Positions 19,735 to 28,360 are shown, numbered from the stretch's first letter. The stretch is DNA of 64,000 bases from Streptomyces typhae (GCF_009755605.1 NZ_WPNZ01000008.1:310001-374000), one strand, 5' to 3'. The notes: generated by a model from the sequence alone, not told the origin. Numbers and translations: made by a program.

Positions 19735-19762
19735 TTGACTGTCGTCACCATCACGATACGCT
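19735..19762 (+). promoter_or_regulatory. candidate sigma-70-type promoter of the CoA ligase-paaX unit
   Basis: TTGACT (19735-19740) and TACGCT (19757-19762), 16 bases apart, resemble -35 and -10 hexamers, about 65 bases before the ligase ATG. The palindrome TGACtgtcGTCA overlaps the -35 box, a good position for repression. Confidence 0.5.
19736..19747. promoter_or_regulatory. putative PaaX operator, copy 1 (TGACtgtcGTCA)
   Basis: The 12-bp sequence has inverted TGAC/GTCA half-sites and sits in the divergent promoter region of the dehydrogenase and ligase genes. An identical 12-mer lies upstream of the enoyl-CoA hydratase gene (26113-26124), and both are followed by cgatacgc. Confidence 0.6.
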
Positions 19763-19827
19763 CGTCGGGCCGGCCATCACCACGCCCGACCGGCGCGTAC
19801 GCCCGACCGGCGAGGGGGCGAAGCACC

Positions 19828-21456
19828 ATGGAGCGTTCAGGTCACGTCGACACCTTCGCGCGCGACCATCTCCCACCCCGCGAGCAGTGGCCGGTGATGG
19901 TGCGCGACCGGCCCGAGCTGCACTATCCGGACCGCCTGAACTGCGGCGGCGAACTGCTCGACCGCTCGGCGGACCGGTTCGGCACGGACCGGCCGGCGTT
20001 CCGCGCGGGCGACGGCGGCGTCTGGACGTACGGCGGGCTCCAGGAGCGGGTCGACCGGATCGCGCACGTGCTGACCGGCGAGCTCGGCGTGGTCCCCGGC
20101 AACCGCGTGCTGCTGCGCGGCGCCACCTCGCCCTGGCTCGCGGCCTGCTGGCTCGCGGTGATGAAGGCGGGCGCGGTCGCCGTGACCGTCCTGGCCCAGC
20201 AGCGCACCCAGGAGCTGGCCACCATCTGCGAGATCGCGCAGGTCTCGCACGCGCTGTGCGACGCCCGCGCGGTCGACGACCTGACCAAGGCCGGGGTGCC
20301 GGGGCTGCGCGTGACGACGTACGGGGGCGAGGGCCCCGACGACCTGTCCGCCCGTACGCGGACGGCTCCGAAGGACGCGTACGAGGCCGTGGACACGGCG
20401 GCCGACGACGTCGCGCTGATCGCGTTCACCTCGGGCACGACGGGCCGCCCCAAGGGCTGTATGCACTTCCACCGGGACGTGCTCGCGATCGCGGACACCT
20501 TCGGGCGGCACGTCCTCAAGGCGGGCCCGGACGACGTGTTCGCGGGCAGTCCCCCGCTGGGCTTCACGTTCGGCCTCGGCGGTCTGGTCGTCTTCCCGCT
20601 GCGGGTGGGCGCTTCCTCGCTGCTCCTCGAACAGGCCGGGCCCAAGCAGCTGCTGCCCGCGATCGCCGAGCACGGTGTGAGCGTGCTGTTCACGGCGCCG
20701 ACCGCGTACCGGGCGATCCTCGACGCCCTGGAGCGGTCCGCGCCCGCCCCGGACATCTCCTCGCTGCGGCGCTGCGTCTCCGCGGGCGAGAACCTGCCCG
20801 CGGCGACCTGGCAGGCCTGGCACGACCGGACGGGTCTGCGCGTCATCAACGGCATCGGCGCGACGGAGCTCCTGCACATCTTCATCTCCGCCGCCGACGA
20901 CGCGATCCGCCCCGGCACGACCGGCCTGCCCGTACCCGGCTGGCACGCGCGCGTGGTCGACGGATCCGGCGCGCCGGTGCCGGACGGCGAGCCCGGTCTG
21001 CTCGCGGTGCGCGGGCCGATCGGCTGCCGGTACCTGGCCGACCCGCGGCAGCGGGAGTACGTACGCCACGGCTGGAACATGACCGGCGACACCTACGTAC
21101 GGGACGCCGACGGCTACTTCCGCTATCTGGCGCGCGCCGACGACATGATCATCTCGGCGGGGTACAACATCGCGGGCCCGGAGGTGGAGGAGGCCCTGCT
21201 CCGCCACCCGGACGTGGTGGAGACGGCCGTCGTGGGCCGCCCCGACGAGCGGCGGGGGCAGGTGGCGGTGGCGTACGTGGTGCTGCGCGCGGGCGCGGTG
21301 GCGGACGCCGAGCGGCTGCGGGAGTTCGTCAAGGCGGAGCTGGTGCCGTACAAGTGCCCGCGCGAGGTGGTGTTCCTGAAGGCGCTGCCGCGGACGGCGA
21401 CGGGCAAGCTCCAGCGGTTCCGGCTGCGGGAGCCGGGGCCCGCCGCGGGGGCCTAG
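19828..21456 (+). CDS. aryl-CoA ligase (2-aminobenzoate/salicylate/benzoate-CoA ligase type)
   Basis: This 542-residue ANL-superfamily enzyme activates an acid as acyl-AMP and then CoA thioester. Motifs are FTSGTTGRPKGCMHFH (P-loop), INGIGATELLHIF, GWNMTGDTYVRDADGYF and the C-terminal TGKLQRFRL with the catalytic Lys. The overall form, including PREQWPVM and PDRLNCGGELLDR near the start, resembles benzoate/2-aminobenzoate-CoA ligases. ATG 19828 follows GAGGGGG. It lies directly upstream of paaX and opposite a monooxygenase that acts on aryl-CoA, so its product is probably 2-aminobenzoyl-CoA or salicylyl-CoA; I cannot decide which. Confidence 0.88.
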   Translation: MERSGHVDTFARDHLPPREQWPVMVRDRPELHYPDRLNCGGELLDRSADRFGTDRPAFRAGDGGVWTYGGLQERVDRIAHVLTGELGVVPGNRVLLRGATSPWLAACWLAVMKAGAVAVTVLAQQRTQELATICEIAQVSHALCDARAVDDLTKAGVPGLRVTTYGGEGPDDLSARTRTAPKDAYEAVDTAADDVALIAFTSGTTGRPKGCMHFHRDVLAIADTFGRHVLKAGPDDVFAGSPPLGFTFGLGGLVVFPLRVGASSLLLEQAGPKQLLPAIAEHGVSVLFTAPTAYRAILDALERSAPAPDISSLRRCVSAGENLPAATWQAWHDRTGLRVINGIGATELLHIFISAADDAIRPGTTGLPVPGWHARVVDGSGAPVPDGEPGLLAVRGPIGCRYLADPRQREYVRHGWNMTGDTYVRDADGYFRYLARADDMIISAGYNIAGPEVEEALLRHPDVVETAVVGRPDERRGQVAVAYVVLRAGAVADAERLREFVKAELVPYKCPREVVFLKALPRTATGKLQRFRLREPGPAAGA

Positions 21457-21465
21457 AGTGATCAC

Positions 21466-22284
21466 GTGTCCGAGCAGCACACGCAGCACACTCCCAGGTC
21501 CCTGATCGTCAGTTTCTACGGCGCGTACGGGCGGGCCGCGCCCGGCCCCGTCGCGGTGGCCGAACTCGTCCGCCTCCTCGCGCCGGTGGGCGTGGACGCG
21601 CCGTCCGTGCGCTCGTCGGTGTCGCGGCTCAAGCGCAGGGGGCTGCTGCTTCCGGCACGCACGGCGACGGGCGGCGCGGGGTACGCCCTGTCCGGCGAGG
21701 CCCGCAAGGTCCTCCAGGACGGCGACCGCCGCATCTACGCCCCGCGCGCGGACCGGCCGGAGTCCGGCTGGGTCCTCGCCGTCTTCTCGGTGCCCGAGGC
21801 CGAACGCAGCAAGCGGCACGTCCTGCGCTCCCGCCTCGCGGGCCTCGGCTTCGGCTCGGCGGCGCCGGGCGTGTGGATCGCCCCCGCCCACCTGTACGAG
21901 GAGACCCGCCACACCCTGGACCGGCTGCGCCTTGCCCCCTACGTCGACCTGTTCCGCGGCGAGCACCTGGGCTTCACCCCCACCTCCGAGGCCGTCGCCC
22001 GCTGGTGGGACCTCGCCGCCCTCGCCAAGCAGCACGAGGCCTTCCTCGACCGCCACGAACCGGCCCTGCGCGCCTGGCAGTCCCGCTCCGACACCCCGCC
22101 CGAAGAGGCCTACCGCGACCACCTCCTGGCCCTGGACTCCTGGCGCCACCTCCCCTACGCCGACCCCGGCCTGCCCGCGGCGCTGCTGCCGGAGGGGTGG
22201 CCGGGGGCGCGGGCGGCGGAGGTGTTCCGGGGGCTCGACGGGCGGTTGCGGGAGGCGGCCGGAATCTTTGTGACGTCGGCGTGA
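21466..22284 (+). CDS. paaX: PaaX family transcriptional repressor
   Basis: The 272-residue protein has the PaaX layout: an N-terminal winged helix (SLIVSFYGAYGR, APSVRSSVSRLKRRGLL), a central domain (GWVLAVFSVPEAERSKRHVLRSRL) and a C-terminal helical region (SWRHLPYADPGLPAALLPEGW). PaaX proteins repress phenylacetate-type catabolic genes and respond to aryl-CoA ligands. It starts with GTG 9 bases after the ligase stop. Its targets are probably this cluster, through the shared TGACtgtcGTCA sites. Confidence 0.9.
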   Translation: MSEQHTQHTPRSLIVSFYGAYGRAAPGPVAVAELVRLLAPVGVDAPSVRSSVSRLKRRGLLLPARTATGGAGYALSGEARKVLQDGDRRIYAPRADRPESGWVLAVFSVPEAERSKRHVLRSRLAGLGFGSAAPGVWIAPAHLYEETRHTLDRLRLAPYVDLFRGEHLGFTPTSEAVARWWDLAALAKQHEAFLDRHEPALRAWQSRSDTPPEEAYRDHLLALDSWRHLPYADPGLPAALLPEGWPGARAAEVFRGLDGRLREAAGIFVTSA

Positions 22285-22291
22285 GGTCTCA

Positions 22292-22400
22292 GCCCGTCCG
22301 GCGTTTGAGGACGAGGCGCGGAGCGCCGATAAGCGGGGGTCCAGGGGGCGGCAGCCCCCTGGTTACGGGGAAGGGGCGGGCCTGGGGCGCCCCGCGAGGG
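22292..22400. repeat. dispersed Streptomyces intergenic repeat with terminator hairpin
   Basis: The sequence around gtccggcgtttgaggacga is one I recognise as a very common intergenic element in Streptomyces genomes. It includes CCAGGGGGC-ggca-GCCCCCTGG (22341-22362), a 9-bp stem, between the convergent paaX and monooxygenase genes, where it can end transcription from both sides. Confidence 0.8.
22341..22362. terminator. 9-bp stem hairpin between convergent genes
   Basis: CCAGGGGGC and GCCCCCTGG pair over the GGCA loop inside the dispersed repeat. Confidence 0.75.
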
Positions 22401-22408
22401 CCCGGCCC

Positions 22409-25201
22409 TCACCCTCCCAGCGAGAGCCGGGGCTTGGGCCCGTCCGTGCGGCCCGTCTGCGGCCGCCGGCTCCCGGCCCGGTACTGGACGGGCCAGGAGA
22501 CCCCAGGGCCCGCATAGCCCTGCTCCGCCGCCGCGTGCAGCGTCCAGTGCGGGTCGTACAGGTGCGGACGGGCGAGCGCGCAGAGGTCCGTGCGGCCCGC
22601 CAGGATCAGGGAGTTGACGTCGTCCCAGGAGGAGATGGCGCCGACGGCGACGACGGGGACGTGCGTCTCGTTGCGGATGCGGTCGGCGAACGGGGTCTGG
22701 TAGGAGCGGCCGTGGGCGGGGCGTTCGCCGGGGACGACCTGGCCGGTGGAGACGTCGATGGCGTCGGCGCCGTGCGCGGCGAAGGCACGGGCCACGGCGA
22801 CCGCGTCGTCCGCCGTGGTGCCGCCTTCCGCCCAGTCCGTCGCGGAGATCCGGACGGTCATGGGGCGGGACGCGGGCCACACGTCGCGTACGGCGTCGAA
22901 GACCTCCAGGGGGAAGCGGAGCCGGGCGTCGAGCGAGCCGCCGTAGGCGTCGGTGCGGTGGTTGGTGAGCGGGGAGAGGAAGCTGGAGAGGAGATAGCCG
23001 TGGGCGCAGTGGAGTTCGAGGAGGTCGAAGCCGCAGTCTGCGGCCCGCCGGGCCGCGGCGGTGAACTCCTCGCGCACGGCGGCGAGCCCGGCCGCGTCCA
23101 GGGCCTCGGGGATCTGGCTCGTGGGCCCGTACGGGAGGGCCGAGGGGGCGACGAGCGGCCAGTTGCCGGTGGGCAGGGGCTCGTCGATGCCGTCCCACAT
23201 CAGCTTCGTGGAACCCTTGCGGCCGGAGTGGCCGAGCTGGACGCCGAGGGCCGTGCCGGGCGCCCGGGTGTGTGCGAAGTCGACGATCCGGGTCCAGGCG
23301 GCGGCCTGTTCGTCGGTGTAGAGGCCCGCGCAGCCGGGGGTGATGCGGCCGTGGCTGCTCACGCAGACCATCTCCGTCATGACGAGGCCCGCCCCGCCGA
23401 GTGCCCGCGCGCCCAGGTGCACCAGGTGGAAGTCGCCGGGCACGCCGTCCTCGGCGGAGTACATGTCCATGGGGGACACGACGACGCGGTTGCGCAGTTC
23501 CAGGTCGCGCAGGCGGAAGGGCGTGAACATGGGGGGCGTCCCGGGCAGGCAGCCGAAGTCCCGCTCCACGGCTTCGGTGAAGTGCGCGTCGCGCAGGCGC
23601 AGGTTGTCGTGCGTGACCCGGCGGCTGCGGGTGAGCAGGTTGAACGCGAACTGCCGGGGCGGCTGGTCCAGGTACAGCGGGAGTTCCTCGAACCACTGGA
23701 GGCTGGCGTGGGCCGCGCGCTGCGTGGAGGCGACGACGGGGCGGCGCTCGGCCTCGTACGCGGTGATGGCCGCGGGCAGGTCCGGCTGCTCCTGGAGGCA
23801 GGCGACGAGGGCGAGGGCGTCCTCCACGGCGAGCTTGGTGCCGGAGCCGATGGAGAAGTGCGCGGTGTGGGCGGCGTCGCCAAGCAGGACGGTGTTGCCG
23901 TGCGACCAGCGGTCGTTGACGACCGTGCGGAAGGTGAGCCAGGAGGAGTTGTTGGAGCGCAGCGGACGGCCGCCGAGGGTGTCCGTGAAGAGTTTGGCGC
24001 AGCGCTCCACGGACTGCGCGGGGTCCAGGTCCGCGAACCCGGCCGCCCGCCACACCTCCTCGCGCATCTCGACGATGACGGTGGACGCGCCGGGGCCGGC
24101 TTCCGTGGCCGCCTCGTACGGGTAGCCGTGCAGCTGCATCACGCCGTGCTCGGTCTCGGCGATCTCGAAGCGGAAGGCGTCGAAGGCGAAGTCCGCGGCG
24201 AGCCAGATGTAGCGGCAGCGGTGCGGGGTGACGGTGGGGCCGAAGACGTCGGCGTGCGTCCCGCGGGTCGCGCTGTGCACGCCGTCCGCGGCGATCACCA
24301 GGTCGTACGCCGTGGCCAGTTCGGCGGCGGGCGGGGCCTCGGTGCGGAAGCGGAGGTCGACGCCGAGGTCGCGGCAGCGCTCGTGCAGTACCGCGAGCAG
24401 GGTGCGCCGCCCGAGCGCGGCGAAGCCGTGGCCGCCCGATGTGTGGCGGGTGCCGCGGTGCACGATGTCGATGTCGTCCCAGCGGACGAACTCCCGGCGC
24501 AGCGCGGCGTACACCACCGGGTCGGCGTGCTCGATGCCGCCGAGGGTCTCGTCGGAGAGGACCACGCCGAAGCCGAAGGTGTCGTCGGGGGCGTTCCGCT
24601 CCCAGACGGTGACCTCCCGCTCCGGGCCGAGCCGCTTGAGCAGGGCGGCGGCGTACAGCCCGCCGGGTCCGCCCCCGATGACGGCGACGCGGCGGGCGGC
24701 CCGCTCCGCGCCCGGCTCGGCGCGACCTTCCGCACCCGGCTCGGGGCGGCGCTCCCCGCCCGGCTCGGGGCGGCGCTCCCCGCCCGGCTCGGCGCGGTTC
24801 CCCGCACTCGGCTCGGCGTGCAGACCGGCACCGGACTCGGCGCGACGACCGCCGCCCGGCGCGGCGCGACGACCGGCACCGGACTCGGCGCGACGACCGA
24901 CACCAGGCGCGGCGCGACGCCCAGCGCCGGGCTCGGCGCGACGCTCAGCACCCGACTCGGCCCCACGGCCGACACCAGGCTCGGCGCGGTCCCCCGCACT
25001 CGGCTCGGCGTGCAGACCGGCACCGGACTCGGCGCGACGACCGCCGCCCGGCGCGGCGCGACGACCGGCACCGGACTCGGCGCGACGGCCAACACCCGAC
25101 TCGGCCCCACGGCCGACACCAGGCTCGGCGCGACGCTCAGCACCCGACTCGGCGCCACGGCCGACACCAGGCTCGGCGCGACGCCCCGCGTCCACGCTCA
25201 C
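22409..25201 (-). CDS. aryl-CoA monooxygenase/reductase fusion (salicylyl-CoA 5-hydroxylase or 2-aminobenzoyl-CoA type) with octapeptide-repeat N-terminus
   Basis: The 930-residue protein has three parts. Residues 7-166 are 20 tandem octapeptides (consensus RRAExGxG) rich in Arg, Glu, Gly and Ala. Residues about 172-540 are an FAD monooxygenase (VAVIGGGPGGLYAA at 172, LVIAADGVHSATRG, LLGDAAHTAHFSIGSG). Residues about 550-900 are an old-yellow-enzyme-like reductase (RNRVVVSPMDMYSAEDG, LGVQLGHSGRKGS, LHCAHGYLLSSFLSPLTNHR). The last two together are typical of 2-aminobenzoyl-CoA monooxygenase/reductase and salicylyl-CoA 5-hydroxylase fusions. GTG 25201 overlaps the hydratase stop (GTGA), and no ATG, GTG or TTG occurs in the repeat region, so the repeats are probably translated. 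Confidence 0.88.
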   Translation of the reverse strand: MSVDAGRRAEPGVGRGAESGAERRAEPGVGRGAESGVGRRAESGAGRRAAPGGGRRAESGAGLHAEPSAGDRAEPGVGRGAESGAERRAEPGAGRRAAPGVGRRAESGAGRRAAPGGGRRAESGAGLHAEPSAGNRAEPGGERRPEPGGERRPEPGAEGRAEPGAERAARRVAVIGGGPGGLYAAALLKRLGPEREVTVWERNAPDDTFGFGVVLSDETLGGIEHADPVVYAALRREFVRWDDIDIVHRGTRHTSGGHGFAALGRRTLLAVLHERCRDLGVDLRFRTEAPPAAELATAYDLVIAADGVHSATRGTHADVFGPTVTPHRCRYIWLAADFAFDAFRFEIAETEHGVMQLHGYPYEAATEAGPGASTVIVEMREEVWRAAGFADLDPAQSVERCAKLFTDTLGGRPLRSNNSSWLTFRTVVNDRWSHGNTVLLGDAAHTAHFSIGSGTKLAVEDALALVACLQEQPDLPAAITAYEAERRPVVASTQRAAHASLQWFEELPLYLDQPPRQFAFNLLTRSRRVTHDNLRLRDAHFTEAVERDFGCLPGTPPMFTPFRLRDLELRNRVVVSPMDMYSAEDGVPGDFHLVHLGARALGGAGLVMTEMVCVSSHGRITPGCAGLYTDEQAAAWTRIVDFAHTRAPGTALGVQLGHSGRKGSTKLMWDGIDEPLPTGNWPLVAPSALPYGPTSQIPEALDAAGLAAVREEFTAAARRAADCGFDLLELHCAHGYLLSSFLSPLTNHRTDAYGGSLDARLRFPLEVFDAVRDVWPASRPMTVRISATDWAEGGTTADDAVAVARAFAAHGADAIDVSTGQVVPGERPAHGRSYQTPFADRIRNETHVPVVAVGAISSWDDVNSLILAGRTDLCALARPHLYDPHWTLHAAAEQGYAGPGVSWPVQYRAGSRRPQTGRTDGPKPRLSLGG
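24704..25183. repeat. 24-bp minisatellite, 20 units, in coding sequence
   Basis: Twenty consecutive 24-bp units encode octapeptides such as RRAEPGVG, RGAESGAE, RRAAPGGG and LHAEPSAG. A 95-bp block is perfectly duplicated (24801-24895 and 24993-25087), 192 bp apart, which is eight units, showing recent block expansion. Confidence 0.92.
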
Positions 25202-26025
25202 CGCCCCCGCCACTTCGGCGCTCGCTTGGCGGTGAACGCCGCGTGGAACTCGGCGTAGTCCTCGCCGTTCATCAGGAGCGCCTGGGTGGCGGCGTCCATC
25301 TCGACGGCCGCCGCGAGCGGCATGTCGAGTTCGGCGGTGAGCAGTGCCTTGGTCTGGGCGTACGCGAGGGCGGGGCCCTGGGCGAGGCGGCGGGCCAGGG
25401 CGGCGGCGGACTCGGCCGCCCTGCCCTCGTCCGTCAGCTCGCTGATCAGGCCGATCCGCTCGGCCTCGGGCGCCCGCACCGGCTCCCCGAGCATCAGAAG
25501 CCGGGTGGCGTGACCGAGCCCGACGACGCGCGGCAGCAGATAGGCGGCGCCCATGTCGCCGCCGGAGAGCCCGACCTTCGTGAACAGGAACGCGAACCGC
25601 GCCGAGGGGTCGGCGACCCGGAAGTCCGCGGCGAGCGCGAGGACCGCGCCCGCGCCCGCGGCCACCCCGTGCACCGCGGCCACCACCGGGAACGGGCACT
25701 CGCGCAGGGCCCGCACGACCTGCCCCGTCATCCGGTTGAAGTCGAGCAGCCGCGCGGTGTCCATGGCGAGCGTCGCGCCGATGATCTCGTCCACGTCCCC
25801 GCCGGAGCAGAAGCCGCGCCCCTCGCCGCCGAGGACGAGCGCCCGCACGGACCGCTCCCGCGACAGCTCGGCGAGCAGGTCGCGCAGGTCGGCGTACGCG
25901 CCGAAGGTGAGCGCGTTCAGTTTCTCGGGGCGGGCGAGGGTGACGGTCGCGACGCCGTCGTCGACCGTCAGGTCCAGATGTCGCCACTCGGGGGTGCGGG
26001 CGGCGGAGCCGGTGAAGGGACTCAT
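25198..26025 (-). CDS. enoyl-CoA hydratase/isomerase family protein
   Basis: This 275-residue crotonase-fold protein has VATVTLARPEKLNALT, the oxyanion-hole segment GFCSGGDVDEI, and VVAAVHGVAAGAGAVLALAADFRVA, with Glu/Asp positions to be expected for hydration. It likely hydrates an enoyl-CoA arising after ring reduction. ATG 26025 follows GAGGAGG; a start 28 codons upstream would add a proline-rich stretch with no support. It overlaps the aryl-CoA monooxygenase gene by 4 bases and is the first gene of that unit, with a putative PaaX site upstream. Confidence 0.9.
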   Translation of the reverse strand: MSPFTGSAARTPEWRHLDLTVDDGVATVTLARPEKLNALTFGAYADLRDLLAELSRERSVRALVLGGEGRGFCSGGDVDEIIGATLAMDTARLLDFNRMTGQVVRALRECPFPVVAAVHGVAAGAGAVLALAADFRVADPSARFAFLFTKVGLSGGDMGAAYLLPRVVGLGHATRLLMLGEPVRAPEAERIGLISELTDEGRAAESAAALARRLAQGPALAYAQTKALLTAELDMPLAAAVEMDAATQALLMNGEDYAEFHAAFTAKRAPKWRGR

Positions 26026-26111
26026 ACGTGCGGCCTCCTCGGGCGGGGGCGGCGGTGCCGACGGGGACGGAGCCGTACGCCCCGCCTCCCCCATGAAGTT
26101 ATCACCCATCC

Positions 26112-26125
26112 ATGACTGTCGTCAT
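26112..26125. promoter_or_regulatory. putative PaaX operator, copy 2 (ATGACtgtcGTCAT)
   Basis: The perfect inverted repeat ATGAC-tgtc-GTCAT lies about 90 bases upstream of the enoyl-CoA hydratase ATG. The inner 12-mer and the following cgatacgc are identical to the site at 19736-19747. Confidence 0.6.
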
Positions 26126-26313
26126 GAGTGCGCGATACGCCCGGTTCCCAGAGGCACAAGTCACCTCATTCGGCCGCATCGGCCGCGAAACCGGCCGCCG
26201 GTGGTCCCTGTTCCCGCTCCGCTTAGGATTTGTACGGTTGAAAGCAGGACCGCAGGACCGCAGGACCACACAGGAACCCCTGCCGGACCGCCTGCCCGCT
26301 GAACGGACCCGCC

Positions 26314-26739
26314 TTGCCCGAAGCCCACTCCCCCGCCTCGTGGCGCATCACCCTGCCGCACACCACGGCAGCGGTGCCGATCGCCCGCGCCCTGGTCCGC
26401 ACGGCCCTCACGGACATCGGCTCCACGGCGGACACCGACACCGCGGAGTTGCTCACCGCCGAACTCGTCGCCAACGCCGTCGAGCACACGGCGGGCCACG
26501 ACCCGATAGAGCTGGTCATCGAGTTGCTGCCGACGCTCTGCCAGGTCGAGGTGCGCGACTCCAGCCCCGTACCGCCGTACGACCTGACCGACCCGGCGAC
26601 GGACGGCGCGCCGGACCCCTGGCAGGAGCACGGGCGCGGCCTGCTCCTGATCCGCACCCTCAGCTCGTCCTGCGGGCACCGCCCCACCGAGTCCGGCAAG
26701 GCGGTCTGGTTCACCCTCTCCGCGCCGGCGGACCGCTGA
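26314..26739 (+). CDS. ATP-binding protein, RsbW/SpoIIAB-like HATPase
   Basis: The 141-residue GHKL-type domain has the N box (LLTAELVANAVEHT), the G1-like DSSPVPP stretch and the G2-like HGRGLLLIRTLSSSCG. Such short proteins are abundant in Streptomyces as anti-sigma kinase-like regulators; no partner gene is next to it. The only usable start in frame after the upstream stop is TTG 26314. Its 3' end overlaps the end of the convergent permease gene by 29 bases. Confidence 0.8.
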   Translation: MPEAHSPASWRITLPHTTAAVPIARALVRTALTDIGSTADTDTAELLTAELVANAVEHTAGHDPIELVIELLPTLCQVEVRDSSPVPPYDLTDPATDGAPDPWQEHGRGLLLIRTLSSSCGHRPTESGKAVWFTLSAPADR

Positions 26740-28258
26740 GCGCCACCACCGCCGCCGGCTCACCGGCGCCCTCGGTGACCTCGGTGACCTCGGTGTCCTC
26801 GGTGTCCTGGGTGTCCTGAGCGCCCTGCTCGCGCCCGAGCCGCGAGTGCCCCCGCCCGTACAGCGCGTACACGCCCGCCCCCACCGCGAGGAACACCGCG
26901 AACTGCGTCCAGGTGGACCAGCCCGTACCCCAGATCAGGTAGAGGCAGAAGCCCACGCCGAGGAGCGGGCTCAGCGGGTACAGCGGCACCCGGAACGTCC
27001 GCTTGAGCCCGGGGTGCGCACGCCGCAGCGCGAGCACCGCCACATTGACCACGGCCATGACCGCGAGCGTGCCGATGGTGGTCAGGCCGACGACCACGTC
27101 CAGGGACGAGAAGGCGGCAGGGACGGCGACGGCGGCCGCCACGATCCAGGTGCCCGCGGCGGGCGTCGCGGTCCGCGGCGAGACCCGTTCGAAGACCCGC
27201 GGCATCAGGCCGTCCCGGGACATCGACATCAGGATGCGGGTCTGGCCGTACATGACCGCGAGGACCACGGACGCGATCGCCACGACCGCGCCGAAGGCGA
27301 TGACGCCGCCGCCCACGGCGGACCCGGTGACCTGGTCGACGATCAGGGAGAGCGCCGCGGGCCGGGCGGCGACCTCACCGGCGCCGAGCGCGCCGACGGC
27401 CGCGAGCGCCACGGCGACGTACAGCAGGGTCACCACGCCGATGCAGATCAGAATGGCGAGGGGGATGTTCCTGCGCGGCTCGCGCACCTCCTCGCCCGCC
27501 GTCGTCACCGCGTCGAAGCCGATGAACGAGAAGAACGCGAGCGAGGCGCCCGCCGTGACGCCGGAGGCTCCGGCGCCCGCGAACGGCGTGAGGTTGCCGT
27601 CCCGGAACGCCGTGAAGGCGACGGCGAGGAACAGCAGCAGGATGCCGATCTTCAGGACCGCCATGGCGGCGGTGGCCCGCGCGCTCTCCCGCACCCCGCG
27701 CGCGAGCAGCACCGCGGCGAGGAGGATCACCACGACCGCCGGGAGGTTGACGGCGCCGCCCTCGCCGGGGCCCGCGGACAGGGCCGCGGGGAGCCGCCAT
27801 CCGGTGAGGCTGTCGAGGAGTTCGTTCAGGTACTGGCTCCAGCCGACCGCCACGGCCGACACCGAGACCCCGTACTCCAGGAGCAGGCACCAGCCGACGA
27901 GGAACGCGGTGCGTTCGCCGAGTGCCGCGTACGCGAACGAGTACGAGCTGCCCGACACGGGGATCGCACCGCCCAGCTCCGCGAACGAGAACGCGGTGAA
28001 GACGCAGGTCACGGCCGCGAGGACGTAGGAGACGGCGACCGCGGGACCGGCTTCGGCGACGCTGTCGGACAGGCCGACGAAGATGCCGGTGCCGACGATC
28101 GCGCCGACACCGAAGCAGACGAGCTGGAACAGGCCCATCGTGCGCTTGAGGCCGTGCCCCTCCAGGTCCGCGCCGGAATCGGCGACGAGGCGGGCGGGGG
28201 ACTTGAGGCGGCGTCCCGGGAGGGAGCGGGAGACGGCCGGCGGGCGGTTGGGGCCCAT
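26711..28258 (-). CDS. APC-family amino acid permease
   Basis: The 515-residue membrane protein has about 12 hydrophobic segments and the APC signature GLFQLVCFGVGAIVGTGIFV in the first helix. It follows arcA and arcB on the same strand, so arginine/ornithine or a related amino acid is the likely substrate, but the sequence is closer to general cationic amino acid (CAT-type) permeases than to classic ArcD antiporters. The C-terminal tail (QDTQDTEDTEVTEVTE) is encoded by a 9-bp tandem repeat. No clear ribosome-binding site is visible before ATG 28258. Confidence 0.85.
   Translation of the reverse strand: MGPNRPPAVSRSLPGRRLKSPARLVADSGADLEGHGLKRTMGLFQLVCFGVGAIVGTGIFVGLSDSVAEAGPAVAVSYVLAAVTCVFTAFSFAELGGAIPVSGSSYSFAYAALGERTAFLVGWCLLLEYGVSVSAVAVGWSQYLNELLDSLTGWRLPAALSAGPGEGGAVNLPAVVVILLAAVLLARGVRESARATAAMAVLKIGILLLFLAVAFTAFRDGNLTPFAGAGASGVTAGASLAFFSFIGFDAVTTAGEEVREPRRNIPLAILICIGVVTLLYVAVALAAVGALGAGEVAARPAALSLIVDQVTGSAVGGGVIAFGAVVAIASVVLAVMYGQTRILMSMSRDGLMPRVFERVSPRTATPAAGTWIVAAAVAVPAAFSSLDVVVGLTTIGTLAVMAVVNVAVLALRRAHPGLKRTFRVPLYPLSPLLGVGFCLYLIWGTGWSTWTQFAVFLAVGAGVYALYGRGHSRLGREQGAQDTQDTEDTEVTEVTEGAGEPAAVVALSGPPARRG
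26771..26818. repeat. 9-bp tandem repeat encoding D/V-T-Q/E tail
   Basis: Five units of cctcggtga/cctcggtgt form the acidic C-terminal tail of the permease. Confidence 0.85.
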
Positions 28259-28278
28259 GGGGTGGTACTCGATTCTGG

Positions 28279-28360
28279 TGGTGCAGGCGGTGCAGGCGGT
28301 GCGAGGTCACGCGGGTGACGCGGGTGACGCGGGTGACGCGGGTGACGCGGGTGACGCGGG
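28279..28360. repeat. two 9-bp tandem repeats between arcB and the permease gene
   Basis: tgcaggcgg occurs about three times (28281-28303), followed by at least five exact copies of gggtgacgc (28313-28357). The array occupies most of the arcB-permease gap and may affect spacing or RNA structure before the permease. Confidence 0.85.

Noticed and set aside
25202..25987. In-frame upstream extension of the aryl-CoA monooxygenase to a start at 25987
   Set aside because: It would run through the enoyl-CoA hydratase gene in another frame; the GTGA overlap at 25198-25201 is a better start.
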